A DNA stretch of 64,000 nt, from assembly GCF_000235565.1 (NCBI RefSeq), contig NC_017527.1, forward strand, positions 2,356,001 to 2,420,000, read 5' to 3'. Source of the DNA: Methanothrix harundinacea 6Ac. Its GTDB lineage: Archaea; Halobacteriota; Methanosarcinia; Methanotrichales; Methanotrichaceae. This document shows, one piece after another, positions 1 through 9,052 of the stretch (positions are counted from its first letter, which is position 1; every line of letters starts with the position of its first letter). The notes beneath the pieces are model-generated. The model made no database searches. It saw only the letters and a program-made list of their open reading frames with translations, and was not told where the DNA came from. Position numbers and translations under genes: made by a program.

Positions 1-2100
1 GAGAGGTCCTTCGAGCTTTTGGGGGTCGACCGGCTCTGCAACGCCCTCCCTGACCGCTGGTCGGGGGGGAGGTGGGTCTACGGCGACTTCTGGGTCGTCG
101 GGGACGACACCGTCTACGGGAGCCTCGACACCGGAGCCGACAGGTTCCAGAAGAAGCTCTACGCCCTCGCCCCCGGAGACGTCGACTGGAGCTCCAAGTT
201 CCTCTTCTTCACCGACAGACCCCTCGCCAACGTCACCACCACCGCCTCGGGGGAGGTGGCGAGATGGACGATGGTCCAGCCCCTTCCGAGGACGATCCCC
301 GCCAACGGCCAGCGGATCTTCGGGATCGGGATGAGCGTCCCGGAGGGGGCGGCTCCGGGGCTCTACGAAGGGAGGATAGAGATATCCGAGAACGGGACCG
401 GGATCCTCTCCATCCCCATATCCGTGGAGGTGGCGGCGCCGGTGGAGATCGTCCGGGGCCGAGGATCGGCGGCGGGCTCCCTCGTCCGGGGCGAGTGGGA
501 TTACTACTACGTCGAGGTCCCCACCAGCACCGACGAGCTGAAGTGCTCCCTCCGGTGGGAGGGGGAGGCGGACCTGGACCTCTTCCTCCTCTCCCCCACC
601 AGCGAGTACGTCCCTGCGGAGGGGGGGGACGGCGTGGAGTCGGTCCTGGTGGAGACCCCCCCCACCGGCCGGTGGCTCCTCGCAGCCCACCCGAGGAACA
701 TAACGGGAGAGATCGACTACGTCCTGGAGGTGGAGAGGACCCTCCTCACCAGCTCGCCGAGGAGGTGGTCGGCGGGCTCCGCCATCCCAGGGGAGACGAA
801 GGAGGCGACCTTCAGCCTCCGGAACGGGGGCCCCCCCCTCGCCAACGTCACCTACGTCGGGATGATGGAGAAGGTGGAGAAGGTCGCCTGGAACGACTCG
901 ATCGGGGACAAGGTGATATGGACCGTCCCCATCGAGGTCCCGGCCAACGTCACCCGGCTGGGGGTGAGGCTCACCTGGGACGACCCCGATAGCGACCTCG
1001 CCCTCCTCCTCTTCAACCAGCGAGGCAGGCCCGTCGACGTCTCCTACGGCGGAGAGGTGGTGGAGGTGACGGGGGCGAGCCACCCCGCCCCCGGGATCTG
1101 GAGGGCGATAGTCTACGGCTATCACGTCACCACCAAGGCGAGGCAGACCTTCGACCTGGAGGCGACCTTCTACCTCCAGGACACCTGGTCCTGGGTCTCG
1201 GCCGAGGGCCCCGACCGCCTCGACTCCGGGACGGAGGGGAGCTTCAACGCCACCATCGCCGTCCCCCCCGACGCCCCCAGCGCCGGCCTGGAGGGGTACA
1301 TCCAGATCCGGTCCGACGAGGACCGGTTCACCATCCCCGTCAGCATCACCGTGGCGGGGGCGGCGCTGACGGGGTCGAGCAGGACTGAGCTCTTCGACGA
1401 GGACGGCGACGGCCTCTACGAGAGGCTCTGCGTCGAGGTGGGGGTGGACGTCACCTCCCCCGGCGTGTACAGGGTAGAGGGGAGCCTCCTGGACGGGAAC
1501 GGCTCTTCCATCGGCTGGTTCGGGAGCACCGAGGAGCTGGAGGCCTCCGGGTCGATCGAGATCTGCGTCAGCGGGACCGATATCTGGAGCCGGGGGAGGT
1601 GCGGACCCCTCAGCCTCGAGAACCTCTTCCTCTACAACGGGGAGGGCGAGATCATCGATCGGTACCAGGGGAACATCACCATCTTCCAGTGCCCCCAGGA
1701 CTTCCAGCCCCTATCGGCGAGGTTTACGGGGATCTTCGTTGACGAGACGAAGGAGGCAGCTCCGGAGGCGATCGTCATCGGGGTGGAGGTCGCCGTCCAG
1801 ACCTCGGGGAGCTACGAGATTGCGGGGAGGCTCGTAGACGACGAGGGGTTTGAGATCGACAGGACAGAGGTGCTGGTGAACCTGGAGGCGGGGGTGTCGA
1901 CCGTCCCCCTCGCCTTCAACCCCATCAGGTTCATCGTGAAGAACGCCCCCTCGAGGCTCCACCTCAAGGACCTCACCCTCCGCCAGGATGGCGAGGAGAT
2001 CGGCCTTGTGGAGAAGGCCTTCTCGACGGAGGCGCACCGGCCCGAGGCCTTCGCCACGGCGAAGGAGACCTACGTCATCTCCTCCCCGGCGGCGGCCTGA
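1..2100 (+). CDS. Large surface/secreted protein with PPC-like domains (5' end missing)
   Basis: The frame is already open at base 1, so the gene begins before the window; an in-frame TTG at 19 is only an internal codon. The visible ~700 residues are rich in Ser/Thr/Gly/Asp and form beta-type repeats. Two segments resemble pre-peptidase C-terminal (PPC) domains, with cores LRWEGEADLDLFLL (about residues 180-195) and LTWDDPDSDLALLLF (about 314-329), each ending in a Gly-Xaa-Trp turn (TGRW, PGIW). Two further beta-sandwich-like blocks (about 450-540 and 570-670) follow, including a DEDGDGLYERL calcium-loop-like motif. PPC domains usually sit at the C-terminus of exported proteases such as subtilases, so a protease head upstream is possible but not visible. 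No membrane anchor is seen at the C-terminus. The base composition matches the core genome. Confidence 0.75.
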   Translation, partial: ERSFELLGVDRLCNALPDRWSGGRWVYGDFWVVGDDTVYGSLDTGADRFQKKLYALAPGDVDWSSKFLFFTDRPLANVTTTASGEVARWTMVQPLPRTIPANGQRIFGIGMSVPEGAAPGLYEGRIEISENGTGILSIPISVEVAAPVEIVRGRGSAAGSLVRGEWDYYYVEVPTSTDELKCSLRWEGEADLDLFLLSPTSEYVPAEGGDGVESVLVETPPTGRWLLAAHPRNITGEIDYVLEVERTLLTSSPRRWSAGSAIPGETKEATFSLRNGGPPLANVTYVGMMEKVEKVAWNDSIGDKVIWTVPIEVPANVTRLGVRLTWDDPDSDLALLLFNQRGRPVDVSYGGEVVEVTGASHPAPGIWRAIVYGYHVTTKARQTFDLEATFYLQDTWSWVSAEGPDRLDSGTEGSFNATIAVPPDAPSAGLEGYIQIRSDEDRFTIPVSITVAGAALTGSSRTELFDEDGDGLYERLCVEVGVDVTSPGVYRVEGSLLDGNGSSIGWFGSTEELEASGSIEICVSGTDIWSRGRCGPLSLENLFLYNGEGEIIDRYQGNITIFQCPQDFQPLSARFTGIFVDETKEAAPEAIVIGVEVAVQTSGSYEIAGRLVDDEGFEIDRTEVLVNLEAGVSTVPLAFNPIRFIVKNAPSRLHLKDLTLRQDGEEIGLVEKAFSTEAHRPEAFATAKETYVISSPAAA

Positions 2101-2204
2101 GGGGTCGGGACCGTCCGGACCCAGCCTCGAACTCCTCCCTCATGGGAGGAGGGCCGGGCTGGGGGAGGGACTTTTTCTGGAAGTTTATTACATCATGGAT
2201 AATC

Positions 2205-2214
2205 CTTATAAAAG
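2205..2214 (+). promoter_or_regulatory. TATA-box-like element before the small hypothetical gene
   Basis: CTTATAAAAG lies in an AT-rich patch between two GC-rich genes, about 80 bases before the preferred ATG at 2292. It is the reason the start was placed there and not at the longer ORF start. Confidence 0.5.
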
Positions 2215-2291
2215 AGGAGGCTCTGAATATAGGGATTAGACGCCGCCCCGAAGAGGATCAGAAGGAAAAGGTGGCGGAGGGATGGAGAGGG

Positions 2292-2693
2292 ATGAGGCAT
2301 GGAGAGGAAGGCGGGAGGGACGATTATTTGGATAACGTGAAGTTGAGGCTGAAGGCGGACCCCCTTTACACCAATTTTAAGCATGACGTCACCCCCGAGG
2401 GGCTGGCCCTCGCCTTCAGATGGGTCCCCGAGGCGACGGGGCTGAGCGAGGTGGAGAGGGAGATGTTGATGCTGAAGGCCCGGGAGGACCTGGAGGCGAT
2501 CTGGCCGGAGGCGAGGGACGAGAGGGAGGCGATGGCCCTCTTCCAGGAGAGGACCAGGACGATCCAGGACCCCGAGAAGCTGAAGGTCTACCTCTGCGAG
2601 TTCCTCCGGGGGCTTGCGATCCTCGCCTCCGCCTGGGTGGAGGGGCGGGAGAGGGCAGGGATGAACGCCAGCGCCCAGAGGATGTACGGCTGA
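2292..2693 (+). CDS. Hypothetical protein, helical and charged
   Basis: The protein has 133 residues from the ATG at 2292, which follows a purine-rich stretch (GGAGAGGG) and lies downstream of a TATA-like element. The ORF extends further 5' to 2142, but that part runs across the promoter and looks non-coding. The protein is soluble, rich in Glu, Arg and Leu and predicted mostly helical, with no signal peptide, membrane segment or recognised motif. Codon use is like the core genome. I do not recognise the family. No operon partner is visible; the next gene downstream on the same strand is the transposase of the inserted IS element. Confidence 0.6.
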   Translation: MRHGEEGGRDDYLDNVKLRLKADPLYTNFKHDVTPEGLALAFRWVPEATGLSEVEREMLMLKAREDLEAIWPEARDEREAMALFQERTRTIQDPEKLKVYLCEFLRGLAILASAWVEGRERAGMNASAQRMYG

Positions 2694-2752
2694 GGCGCGG
2701 CGTCTCGATCGGCAGACGCCCACAGGCCGGATTTGGAGGCGATACCCACCCA

Positions 2753-2926
2753 TCATCCCCGACTCACCTCGAGCGCCGCCTTCCTCATCTCCGGGATCGT
2801 ATGGGGCCCCGACGGGAGCTCGCCATCCCTAACCCGAATTAGAGGCGTACGCCAGGGTCCGAGGGGGCCCTCCCGCCCCTCCGCCCCGCCCGGACGGCGG
2901 TCCAATCCCCCCTCCTTCGAGGACAT
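2753..2926 (-). CDS. Possible small protein (57 aa), doubtful
   Basis: This is an open frame with an ATG at 2926 and TGA at 2753. The C-terminal half reads like a structured peptide (TIPEMRKAALEVSRG), but there is no Shine-Dalgarno sequence and no recognised family. It lies immediately outside the IS left end, so it could be a gene fragment cut by the insertion or a chance ORF. Confidence 0.2.
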   Translation of the reverse strand: MSSKEGGLDRRPGGAEGREGPLGPWRTPLIRVRDGELPSGPHTIPEMRKAALEVSRG

Positions 2927-2952
2927 TTTTTAGGACGAACCCAGGGCTAATC

Positions 2953-2972
2953 CCCGCCTTTTCAAAGGCGGG
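2953..2972. repeat. IS left-end hairpin
   Basis: A perfect 9-bp stem (CCCGCCTTT / AAAGGCGGG) with a 2-base loop. This is the kind of subterminal hairpin that TnpA binds on single-stranded IS200/IS605 ends. Confidence 0.7.
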
Positions 2973-2983
2973 ATACAGCCCGT

Positions 2984-2997
2984 ACCTATCGATAGGT
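2984..2997. repeat. 14-bp perfect palindrome upstream of tnpA
   Basis: ACCTATCGATAGGT directly precedes the TATA-like TATTTATAC. It may be a second end hairpin or a repressor site overlapping the tnpA promoter. Confidence 0.5.
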
Positions 2998-3032
2998 ATT
3001 TATACAAATGGTCACCATATGTATGAATCAGG

Positions 3033-3443
3033 ATGACCAAACAAGGGCATTGGATAAGCGCAAGAGGATGCGTCTATAACGTGTATTACCACTTCGTATG
3101 GTCAACAAAGTATCGAAGGAAGGTTCTTATTGGTTCAATCGCCGAAGACCTTCATGGGTTGCATGAATTGATAGCAACGCAGAAGGGTATTACATTGATC
3201 AATCAGGAAATCATGCCTGATCACGTTCATATCTTTGTAACTGCCCATCCTATATTTGCTCCTGCTAACATTGCCAAAATATTCAAGGGTATTACCGCGA
3301 AGAAGCTCTTTGAAAAGCACCCAGAATTGAGAAATCAGCTTTGGAATGGACATCTCTGGAATCCGTCTTATTATGTTGGCACCTGTGGAGATACTACCAA
3401 AGATGTAATAGAACGCTATGTTGAAATGCAAAAGGTGAAGTGA
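3033..3443 (+). CDS. tnpA: IS200/IS605 transposase TnpA (Y1 HUH nuclease)
   Basis: This 136-residue protein is the usual size for the family, which cuts and rejoins single-stranded IS ends through a 5'-phosphotyrosine. The HUH metal-binding motif is PDHVHIFV (His64, His66). The C-terminal helix VIERYVEMQ carries the presumed catalytic Tyr129, with Gln133 four residues later, matching the Tyr/Gln spacing in the family. SYYVGT (112-117) is the conserved loop before that helix. The ATG at 3033 follows a TATA-like element by about 30 bases. The stop codon is separated from the TTG start of tnpB by one base, so the two are probably co-transcribed. All key residues are present and the element could be active. 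Confidence 0.93.
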   Translation: MTKQGHWISARGCVYNVYYHFVWSTKYRRKVLIGSIAEDLHGLHELIATQKGITLINQEIMPDHVHIFVTAHPIFAPANIAKIFKGITAKKLFEKHPELRNQLWNGHLWNPSYYVGTCGDTTKDVIERYVEMQKVK

Positions 3444-3444
3444 T

Positions 3445-4545
3445 TTGCTGAAAGTGCTTCGCTATAGGATCTATCCTACAAAATCTCAGAGAACCAAGAT
3501 GGCTGACACCTTGGAGCTTTGCAGATGGACCTATAACGAAGTACTAGCCGTCAGGAAGAACGCTTACGAGCAAGAAGGCAAATCTCTCTCCTATTACGAT
3601 ACCAAGAAGCTTTTGCCAGGATGGAAAGAAGAAAAGCCCAAAATGAAGGAAGTCCATTCTCAAGTTCTACAGGAAGTAGTTAAGAGAGTTGACCTGGCAT
3701 ATCAAGCATTCTTCAGAAGAGTCAAGAACGGAGAAGAACCAGGATATCCAAGGTTCAAGGGTTATGGTAGGTACGATAGCTTCACTTACACCCAATCAGG
3801 ATTCTCCTTGAAACCTGGCAAGCTTTGGCTTTCTAAGATCGGAGACATCAAAATTAAGCTGCATAGAGACATTGTCGGAGAGATCCAGAGGCTTAACATC
3901 AGGAGAATGCCCACTGGAAAATGGTTTGCATCTCTCTTGGTTAAAGTTGAACCAGATGAACCTATTCCAAAGACCGGATTATCGATGGGTGTTGACGTTG
4001 GTCTGAAGAGTTTCATCACCCTATCAAGTGGCGAACATGTAGATAACCCAAGGTTCTTCGTTCATGAAGAGAATGCTCTGGCAAGAGCCCAGAGAAAGCT
4101 ATCCAAGGCCGGAAAAGGAACACCAGAAAGGGCTAGGGCCTTGAAAGTGGTTCATAGGGTTCATGAAAGAATCACCAACAAGAGGGATGATTTTGTTCAA
4201 AAGTTATCCTTGTCCTTGGTCAAATCCTATGACTTGATAGCCTTTGAAGACTTGAATATCAAGGGCATGGTCAAGAATCATTGTCTTGCAAAGCATATAG
4301 CGGATGCTGCTTGGAACCAACTGATAACTGCCACGTCTTACAAGGCAGAATGGGCCGGTAAACGTGTTGAACTGGTGAATCCTTCAAAGACATCCCAAAT
4401 ATGCTCTGGCTGTGGCCAGGTGGTTCAAAAAGTTCTATCCGAGAGAGTCCACAGATGTCCTTTCTGTGGTCTGACTCTGGATAGAGATCATAATGCAGCC
4501 ATAAACATTCTCAGACTGGGGCTACAGTCTGTGGCGAAAGCCTAG
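3445..4545 (+). CDS. tnpB: RNA-guided nuclease TnpB of the IS605 element
   Basis: This 366-residue protein starts at TTG 3445. TnpB is an RNA-guided RuvC-fold nuclease, the ancestor of Cas12, which uses an RNA from the IS right end as guide. The RuvC residues are intact: Asp184 (GVDVGLKSF), Glu268 (IAFEDLNI) and Asp348 (DRDHNAA). The zinc ribbon has Cys320, Cys323, Cys338 and Cys341. The N-terminal KVLRYRIYPTKSQ and the PRFKG motif are typical. The stop codon lies three bases before the right-end hairpin. The protein is clearly related to the second copy at 32.6 kb (same length and motif spacing) and only distantly to the one at 9.6 kb. Confidence 0.93.
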   Translation: MLKVLRYRIYPTKSQRTKMADTLELCRWTYNEVLAVRKNAYEQEGKSLSYYDTKKLLPGWKEEKPKMKEVHSQVLQEVVKRVDLAYQAFFRRVKNGEEPGYPRFKGYGRYDSFTYTQSGFSLKPGKLWLSKIGDIKIKLHRDIVGEIQRLNIRRMPTGKWFASLLVKVEPDEPIPKTGLSMGVDVGLKSFITLSSGEHVDNPRFFVHEENALARAQRKLSKAGKGTPERARALKVVHRVHERITNKRDDFVQKLSLSLVKSYDLIAFEDLNIKGMVKNHCLAKHIADAAWNQLITATSYKAEWAGKRVELVNPSKTSQICSGCGQVVQKVLSERVHRCPFCGLTLDRDHNAAINILRLGLQSVAKA

Positions 4546-4548
4546 ATG

Positions 4549-4568
4549 CCCGCCAATTTATTGGCGGG
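4549..4568. repeat. IS right-end hairpin / probable 3' part of the TnpB guide RNA scaffold
   Basis: A perfect 9-bp stem (CCCGCCAAT / ATTGGCGGG) with a 2-base loop, directly after the tnpB stop, then AGTGGTCAC. In known IS605 elements the guide (omega) RNA spans the tnpB 3' end and the right end. Applying that here is inference. Confidence 0.65.
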
Positions 4569-4618
4569 AGTGGTCACGCAAAGAACAAATATCATAATTA
4601 TCCTATCTTCTGAATATC

Positions 4619-5992
4619 ATGGATGGGAGAGCGCGACCCTCGAAGATCAAGCATCCACCCCAGATAAAGAGGCTGAGCCTCCAGCTCCAGTCTCTCATCA
4701 AGGGGAGGATGTGGCTGAAGGTCCTCCTGGGGATGGTCCTGGGGACGGCCCTCGGCATCTCCATCGGCCCCGCGGCGGGAGTCGTAGACCCGGGGGTCTC
4801 CAAGGCCCTCAGCGAGTGGCTATCCCTCCCGGGATACATATTCCTCGGCCTGTTGCAGATGATCGTCGTCCCCCTCGTCTTCTCCTCCATCATCCTGGGC
4901 ATCGCCGCAAATCAGGAGATGGAGATGGTAAAAAGGCTGGGGGTCCTCGCAGGCCTCTACTTCGTGGCGACGACCGCCGTAGCCATCGCCATCGGGATAG
5001 GGATCGCCCTCCTGATCAATCCGGGGCAGTACATCCAGGGGGAGGAGGTGATCCTCCTGGCGGCCGCCCCTCAAGGGTCCCAGGAGGTCGCGGATCTGCC
5101 CGAGATCGCCGAGATCCCGGGGATCATCGGCGGCCTCTTCCCCACCAACCCCCTCGACGCCATGGCCAGCGGCCAGATGCTCCAGGTTGTCCTCTTCTCC
5201 GTCATCGTCGGGATCGCGGTCCTCACCCTCTCCCCCCGGAGCTCCGCCCCCTTCATGGACATCCTCGGGTCCCTCCAGGAGATCTGCATGACCGTCGTCA
5301 GGTGGAGCATGCTCCTCGCCCCCCTGGCGGTCTTCGGCCTGATGGCGAAGTTCACCGCCCAGCTGGGGCTGGAGACCCTTCTGGGGATGGGGGTCTACGT
5401 GGCGGCCGTCCTCCTCGGCCTCTTCATCCTCCTCATCCTATACCTGGCGATAATTCTGGCCTACCTCCGGAGGGACCCCCTCCGGTTCCTCGCCGACTCC
5501 AGAGACGCCATCCTCATCGCCTTCTCCACCTCCAGCTCCGCCGCCACCATGCCCGTCTCCATCAAGGTCGCCGAGGAGAAGCTCGGGATCAGGCCGGCGG
5601 TCGGCCAGTTCATCATACCCCTGGGGGCGACGATCAACATGAACGGGACCGCCCTCTATCAGGGGGTGGCGACGGTATTCCTCGCCCAGGTCTTCGGGGT
5701 GGAGCTGACGATGGCCCAGCTCCTCCTGGTGATGATCATCGCCGTGGGGGCTTCGATCGGGACCCCCTCCACCCCCGGCGTTGGGATCGTCATCCTCGCG
5801 ACGATCCTCGCGAGCGTCGGGGTTCCGGCGGAGGGGGTGGCCCTCATCATCGGCGTAGACCGGATCCTGGACATGAGCAGGACCTCGGTGAACGTCGCCG
5901 GCGACCTCGTCGCCTCCGCCGTCATGGACAGGCTAGCCCGGGGGAGGCTGGACACCCTCCTGGATATCGGGGATGGGGATGAGGGAGGATGA
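4619..5992 (+). CDS. Dicarboxylate/amino acid:cation symporter (DAACS family)
   Basis: This 457-residue membrane transporter is of the GltP/DctA type, importing glutamate, aspartate or C4-dicarboxylates with H+ or Na+. Family signatures are present: a Ser-rich re-entrant loop (FSTSSSAATMP), NMNGT in TM7, the second re-entrant loop with GTPSTPG, and DRILDMSRTSVNVAGD in TM8, where the Arg and Asp contact substrate. The first helix starts near residue 31 after a basic cytoplasmic segment. The ATG at 4619 is used because the N-terminal amphipathic stretch is typical; the ATG at 4709 is an alternative. There is no Shine-Dalgarno sequence. The IS right end lies only ~40 bases upstream, so the native promoter may have been displaced and replaced. 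Confidence 0.9.
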   Translation: MDGRARPSKIKHPPQIKRLSLQLQSLIKGRMWLKVLLGMVLGTALGISIGPAAGVVDPGVSKALSEWLSLPGYIFLGLLQMIVVPLVFSSIILGIAANQEMEMVKRLGVLAGLYFVATTAVAIAIGIGIALLINPGQYIQGEEVILLAAAPQGSQEVADLPEIAEIPGIIGGLFPTNPLDAMASGQMLQVVLFSVIVGIAVLTLSPRSSAPFMDILGSLQEICMTVVRWSMLLAPLAVFGLMAKFTAQLGLETLLGMGVYVAAVLLGLFILLILYLAIILAYLRRDPLRFLADSRDAILIAFSTSSSAATMPVSIKVAEEKLGIRPAVGQFIIPLGATINMNGTALYQGVATVFLAQVFGVELTMAQLLLVMIIAVGASIGTPSTPGVGIVILATILASVGVPAEGVALIIGVDRILDMSRTSVNVAGDLVASAVMDRLARGRLDTLLDIGDGDEGG

Positions 5993-6082
5993 GGCGGCGG
6001 GGAAGCTTTCCCCCCCCCCGCCGGCCGGACCCGAGGATCCCGGACCATATCAAAGACGAGTCGGGGGCGGCTGCCCGCCCTT

Positions 6083-7801
6083 TCAACGGAGGTAGTAGGC
6101 GTTCAGGACGTACTCCTGCATCATCCTCTGGGTATTGAAGAAGGAGCCGTTGATGGCGACGGAGTGGATCATCACGTCCGTCCACCCCTCTCTATCCTGG
6201 TAGAATAGGGGGATTATCACCCCCTCCAGCTTCTCGTAGAGGGAGGCGGCGTCCCTGGAATTGTCCCGCCCTTCCCCCTTCCCCCGGACGGGGTCGCCGA
6301 TGGACCAGCCGGTGAGCCCCTCGATATGCCCCTCGACCCACCAACCGTCGAGGACGGAGAAGCTGGGGACGCCGTTCAAGGCCGCCTTCATCCCGCTCGT
6401 CCCCGAGGCCTCCATCGGCGGCTCGGGGGTATTGAGCCATAAATCGACGCCGGAGGTGATCATCCCCCCCAGGGTCATGCTGTAGTCTTCTAGGTAGGCG
6501 ATCTTGATATCGTCCCGGAGGGCATCCTTTGCCTGGAAGATCCGCCTTATCAGCTCTTTGCCGCCCTGGTCCCGGGGGTGGGCCTTTCCGGCGTAGACGA
6601 GCTGGATCTCCCCCGCCCCCCGGGAGATCCTCGCCAGCCGCTCACCATCCCGGAAGATGAGGTCCCCCCTCTTGTACGGTGTCGCCCGCCGGGCGAAGCC
6701 GATGGTGAGGATCTCCTCCTCCATCTCGACGCCGGCCTCCTCCCGGACGTATCCCAATAGCCTCCTCTTCGCCTCCGTATGGGCGGACCAGACCTCCTCG
6801 CGAGGGATGGAGAGGGCGTAGCGGAGGCTGAAGTTGTCCCGACGCCACATGGGGACGTGGCGGTCGAAGAGCTCGGCGAAGGGGGGAGAGACCCACCTTC
6901 CGACGTGAACCCCGTTGGTGATGGCGTCGATGCAGTATCCAGCGAAGAGGAGCCTGGAGATCTCCCCGTGCTTTTTGGCGACGCCGTTGATGTACCGGCT
7001 CATGTTCAGCCCCAGGTAGGTCATGTTGAGGAGATTCCCCTCGTAGAGGACCCCTCCGAGGCCGAAGAAGTCGTCCCTATCTCCGATGACCTTTCGGGCG
7101 AGGCCGATGGGAAACTTGTCGTGGCCCGCGGGGACGGGGGTGTGGGTGGTGAAGACGCACCGGTCCTGGACGGCCCTCTTGTCCTCCTCGGTCACCTCTC
7201 GCCTCCCCGCCGCCCTCGCCGCCTCGTCGAGGATCTCCAGGGTCAGGAGGGCTGCGTGACCCTCGTTCATGTGGAAGCTCTTGACGTCGCCGTAGCCGAG
7301 CTCCCGGAGGATCCTGACGCCTCCGATCCCCAGGATCACCTCCTGGGAGAGGCGGTAGTGGTCGTCCCCCCCGTAGAGGTGATGGGTGAGGGTCCGATCC
7401 CAGTCGGAGTTCTCGGAAAGGTCGGAGTCGATGAAGTAGACGGGGACGGCGAAGCCGTCGATCCCCGTCACCTCCCTCTTCCAGGCCCTCAGGTGGACGG
7501 TCCTCCCCTCCACCTCTACGGCGGTCCTCGCCCCCATCTCTTCGAGGTGCTCCTCCACAGGCCAGGCCGCCGCCACCTCCCGCTGCCACCCGTCATCCCC
7601 GATCTCCTGGCGGAAGTGCCCCTTCCGGTAGAGGAGGGTGACTGCTGCCATCGGAACCCTGAAGTCTGCGGCGGAGCGGATGGTGTCCCCGGCCAGGACT
7701 CCCAGGCCGCCGCTGTAGGTGTGGATCCCCTCCTCGAGGCCTATCTCCATGGAGAAGTAGGCCACCGACGAATTATCTCCATTATCTCGTCCCATCTCCA
7801 A
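6083..7801 (-). CDS. glgP: Alpha-glucan (glycogen/maltodextrin) phosphorylase, GT35
   Basis: The 572-residue short-form phosphorylase releases glucose-1-phosphate from alpha-1,4-glucans using phosphate and PLP. The N-terminus [21 protein letters not shown] is the usual start of archaeal and short bacterial members. [20 protein letters not shown] and [12 protein letters not shown] are conserved active-site segments, and the C-terminal [13 protein letters not shown] holds the PLP lysine. The length is typical for this subfamily and well below the ~820 residues of the enteric/animal type. It lies 312 bases downstream of the pfkB-type kinase on the same strand, which fits glycogen breakdown feeding the sugar-phosphate pool. 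The start ATG at 7801 follows GGTGGTTGG. Confidence 0.93.
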   Translation of the reverse strand: MEMGRDNGDNSSVAYFSMEIGLEEGIHTYSGGLGVLAGDTIRSAADFRVPMAAVTLLYRKGHFRQEIGDDGWQREVAAAWPVEEHLEEMGARTAVEVEGRTVHLRAWKREVTGIDGFAVPVYFIDSDLSENSDWDRTLTHHLYGGDDHYRLSQEVILGIGGVRILRELGYGDVKSFHMNEGHAALLTLEILDEAARAAGRREVTEEDKRAVQDRCVFTTHTPVPAGHDKFPIGLARKVIGDRDDFFGLGGVLYEGNLLNMTYLGLNMSRYINGVAKKHGEISRLLFAGYCIDAITNGVHVGRWVSPPFAELFDRHVPMWRRDNFSLRYALSIPREEVWSAHTEAKRRLLGYVREEAGVEMEEEILTIGFARRATPYKRGDLIFRDGERLARISRGAGEIQLVYAGKAHPRDQGGKELIRRIFQAKDALRDDIKIAYLEDYSMTLGGMITSGVDLWLNTPEPPMEASGTSGMKAALNGVPSFSVLDGWWVEGHIEGLTGWSIGDPVRGKGEGRDNSRDAASLYEKLEGVIIPLFYQDREGWTDVMIHSVAINGSFFNTQRMMQEYVLNAYYLR

Positions 7802-8113
7802 CCACCTGATATCGCCGGCGAAGGACTCTCGACAGCCGCCCTTTCGGCCGTCATGCCGCTTTCTGATCAGATCAAAAGACGCCCCTCGTCTCGCCGTCCA
7901 CCATTATTAATAAGATCAATTGAGATAAAAGGAGAACGGTTAAAGGGAGAGGAGGCCACCCCAGGCCGTTTGCCTACCCCTCAAGGACCGTCAGTCTTCG
8001 GATTTCTGACGATCCCCGGAGGAGCCTCCCCAGGATGTCGGCCCCGGTGATGACCCGCCTTCCCTCTCCCTCCGCCGTCGCCCCGGTGCTCCGGCGGAGG
8101 CGCATCGGGGATT
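7802..8113. other. Intergenic region between the PfkB kinase and glgP genes
   Basis: This 312-base gap contains an AT-rich patch (about 7900-7940). Read on the minus strand, it has CTTTTATC and TTATTAATAATGG elements that probably form the glgP promoter. A 43-codon ORF (7974-8105, minus) begins 8 bases after the kinase stop. Confidence 0.45.
7974..8105 (-). CDS. Possible small protein (43 aa) downstream of the sugar kinase
   Basis: ATG at 8105 and TAG at 7974. The peptide is basic, with a central VITGADILGRLLRG. Codon use resembles coding DNA, but no Shine-Dalgarno sequence or known family is visible. It could be a real small gene co-transcribed with the kinase or a chance ORF. Confidence 0.25.
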   Translation of the reverse strand: MRLRRSTGATAEGEGRRVITGADILGRLLRGSSEIRRLTVLEG

Positions 8114-9052
8114 TCAGTCGCGATCCGCTCGGAGCTTCCTGTAGAGCCGCTCTGCGTCCTCCTTTCGGCAGAGCTCCGAGCCGGGGGTCATGACGGCGGC
8201 GGCCCCGGCGGCGATCCCGAAGAGGGCCGCGTCCCGGGGCGCCATCCCCCGGGCGAGGCTGAGGGTGATCCCCGCCACCATGCTGTCGCCCGCCCCCACC
8301 TTGCTGACGATCCTGACCGTCGGCGGCCTCATGTGGGCGACCGCCTCCCGGCTGACGAATAGAGCTCCTGCAGAGCCCAGGGAGATGACGAGGAGCTCGC
8401 AGCCGCCGCCGGCCACCACCTTCCGGGCCGCCGCCTCGATCTCCGCCTCATCCCTCAGGTCCCCGTCCACCAGCTCCCGGAACTCCCGGAGGTTCGGCTT
8501 TATCAGGTAGACCCCCTCCTGGAGGGCCCTCTTCAGGGGCTCGCCGGAGGTGTCGACGATCACCTTCGCCCCCGCCCCCTTCCCGGCCCGGGCGACCCGG
8601 GCGTAGAAGTCAGCCGGGACCCCCGGGGGAAGGCTCCCGCTGGCGACGAGGAAGCCGGAGTCCGGGGAGGAGGCGGCGACCTCCTCCAGGGCGAGCTGCA
8701 CCTCCTCCTCCTTCAGCACCGGCCCCGGCATCCCGAACCTGTACTGCTGCCCCGTCGACTCCTCCAGGACGGCGAAGCTCTCCCGGGTCATCCCCGCCAG
8801 GGGGAGCCGCCGGCTCCGGAGCCCCTCCCCCGCCAGGAGCTCCTCGAGGAGGTCGCCGTTGAGCCCCCCGGCGGCGTAGAGGAGGGTCGACTCGCCCCCG
8901 AGCTTCCTGACCGCCCGGGAGACGTTCACCCCGCCCCCGCCCGGCTCGATGGTGGGGGCGGTGCAGCGGAGCTTCCTCCCGGGGACGACGAACTCGACGC
9001 TGGAGCTCTTGTCGATCGTCGGGTTGATGGCTAAAGAGACGATTGCTTTCAT
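8114..9052 (-). CDS. PfkB-family sugar-phosphate kinase (phosphofructokinase-like)
   Basis: The ribokinase/PfkB-fold kinase has 312 residues from ATG 9052 (MKAIVSLAINPTIDKS, the usual beginning for this subgroup; an earlier in-frame start at 9070 adds six residues). PEGGGGVNVSRAVRKLGG-like substrate-binding Gly-rich and Asn-Val-Ser motifs occur near residues 36-52, LIKPNLREF in the middle, and VGAGDSMVAGI near the C-terminus with the catalytic Asp. The subgroup covers 6-phosphofructokinase type 2, 1-phosphofructokinase and tagatose-6-phosphate kinase; sequence reading cannot decide between them. Its position upstream of glgP suggests sugar-phosphate metabolism from stored glycogen. Confidence 0.87.
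   Translation of the reverse strand: MKAIVSLAINPTIDKSSSVEFVVPGRKLRCTAPTIEPGGGGVNVSRAVRKLGGESTLLYAAGGLNGDLLEELLAGEGLRSRRLPLAGMTRESFAVLEESTGQQYRFGMPGPVLKEEEVQLALEEVAASSPDSGFLVASGSLPPGVPADFYARVARAGKGAGAKVIVDTSGEPLKRALQEGVYLIKPNLREFRELVDGDLRDEAEIEAAARKVVAGGGCELLVISLGSAGALFVSREAVAHMRPPTVRIVSKVGAGDSMVAGITLSLARGMAPRDAALFGIAAGAAAVMTPGSELCRKEDAERLYRKLRADRD

Larger units (their letters stand above)
2694..3032. other. Intergenic region with the left end of an IS element
   Basis: This 339-base gap holds a possible 57-residue minus-strand ORF (2753-2926) and, from about 2940, the left end of the IS200/IS605 element with two perfect inverted repeats and a TATA-like sequence (about 2997-3005) before tnpA. 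The composition changes from GC-rich host DNA to AT-rich IS DNA near 2930. Confidence 0.6.
2953..4577 (+). mobile_element. IS200/IS605-family insertion sequence (tnpA + tnpB)
   Basis: This is a complete-looking single-strand transposition element: a left-end hairpin, a Y1/HUH transposase, a TnpB, and a right-end hairpin followed by GTCAC. The exact left boundary cannot be fixed from one copy; the limits given run from the left hairpin to GTCAC at 4573-4577. The element lies between the hypothetical gene and the symporter, about 40 bases before the symporter start. Its AT-richer composition contrasts with both flanks. IS605-type elements do not make target-site duplications, and none was seen. 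Confidence 0.85.

Noticed and set aside
4546-5982. 478-codon ORF starting right after the IS tnpB
   Set aside because: The frame overlaps the symporter; the peptide is Arg/Pro/Gly-rich and lacks any fold, while the symporter frame carries all family motifs.
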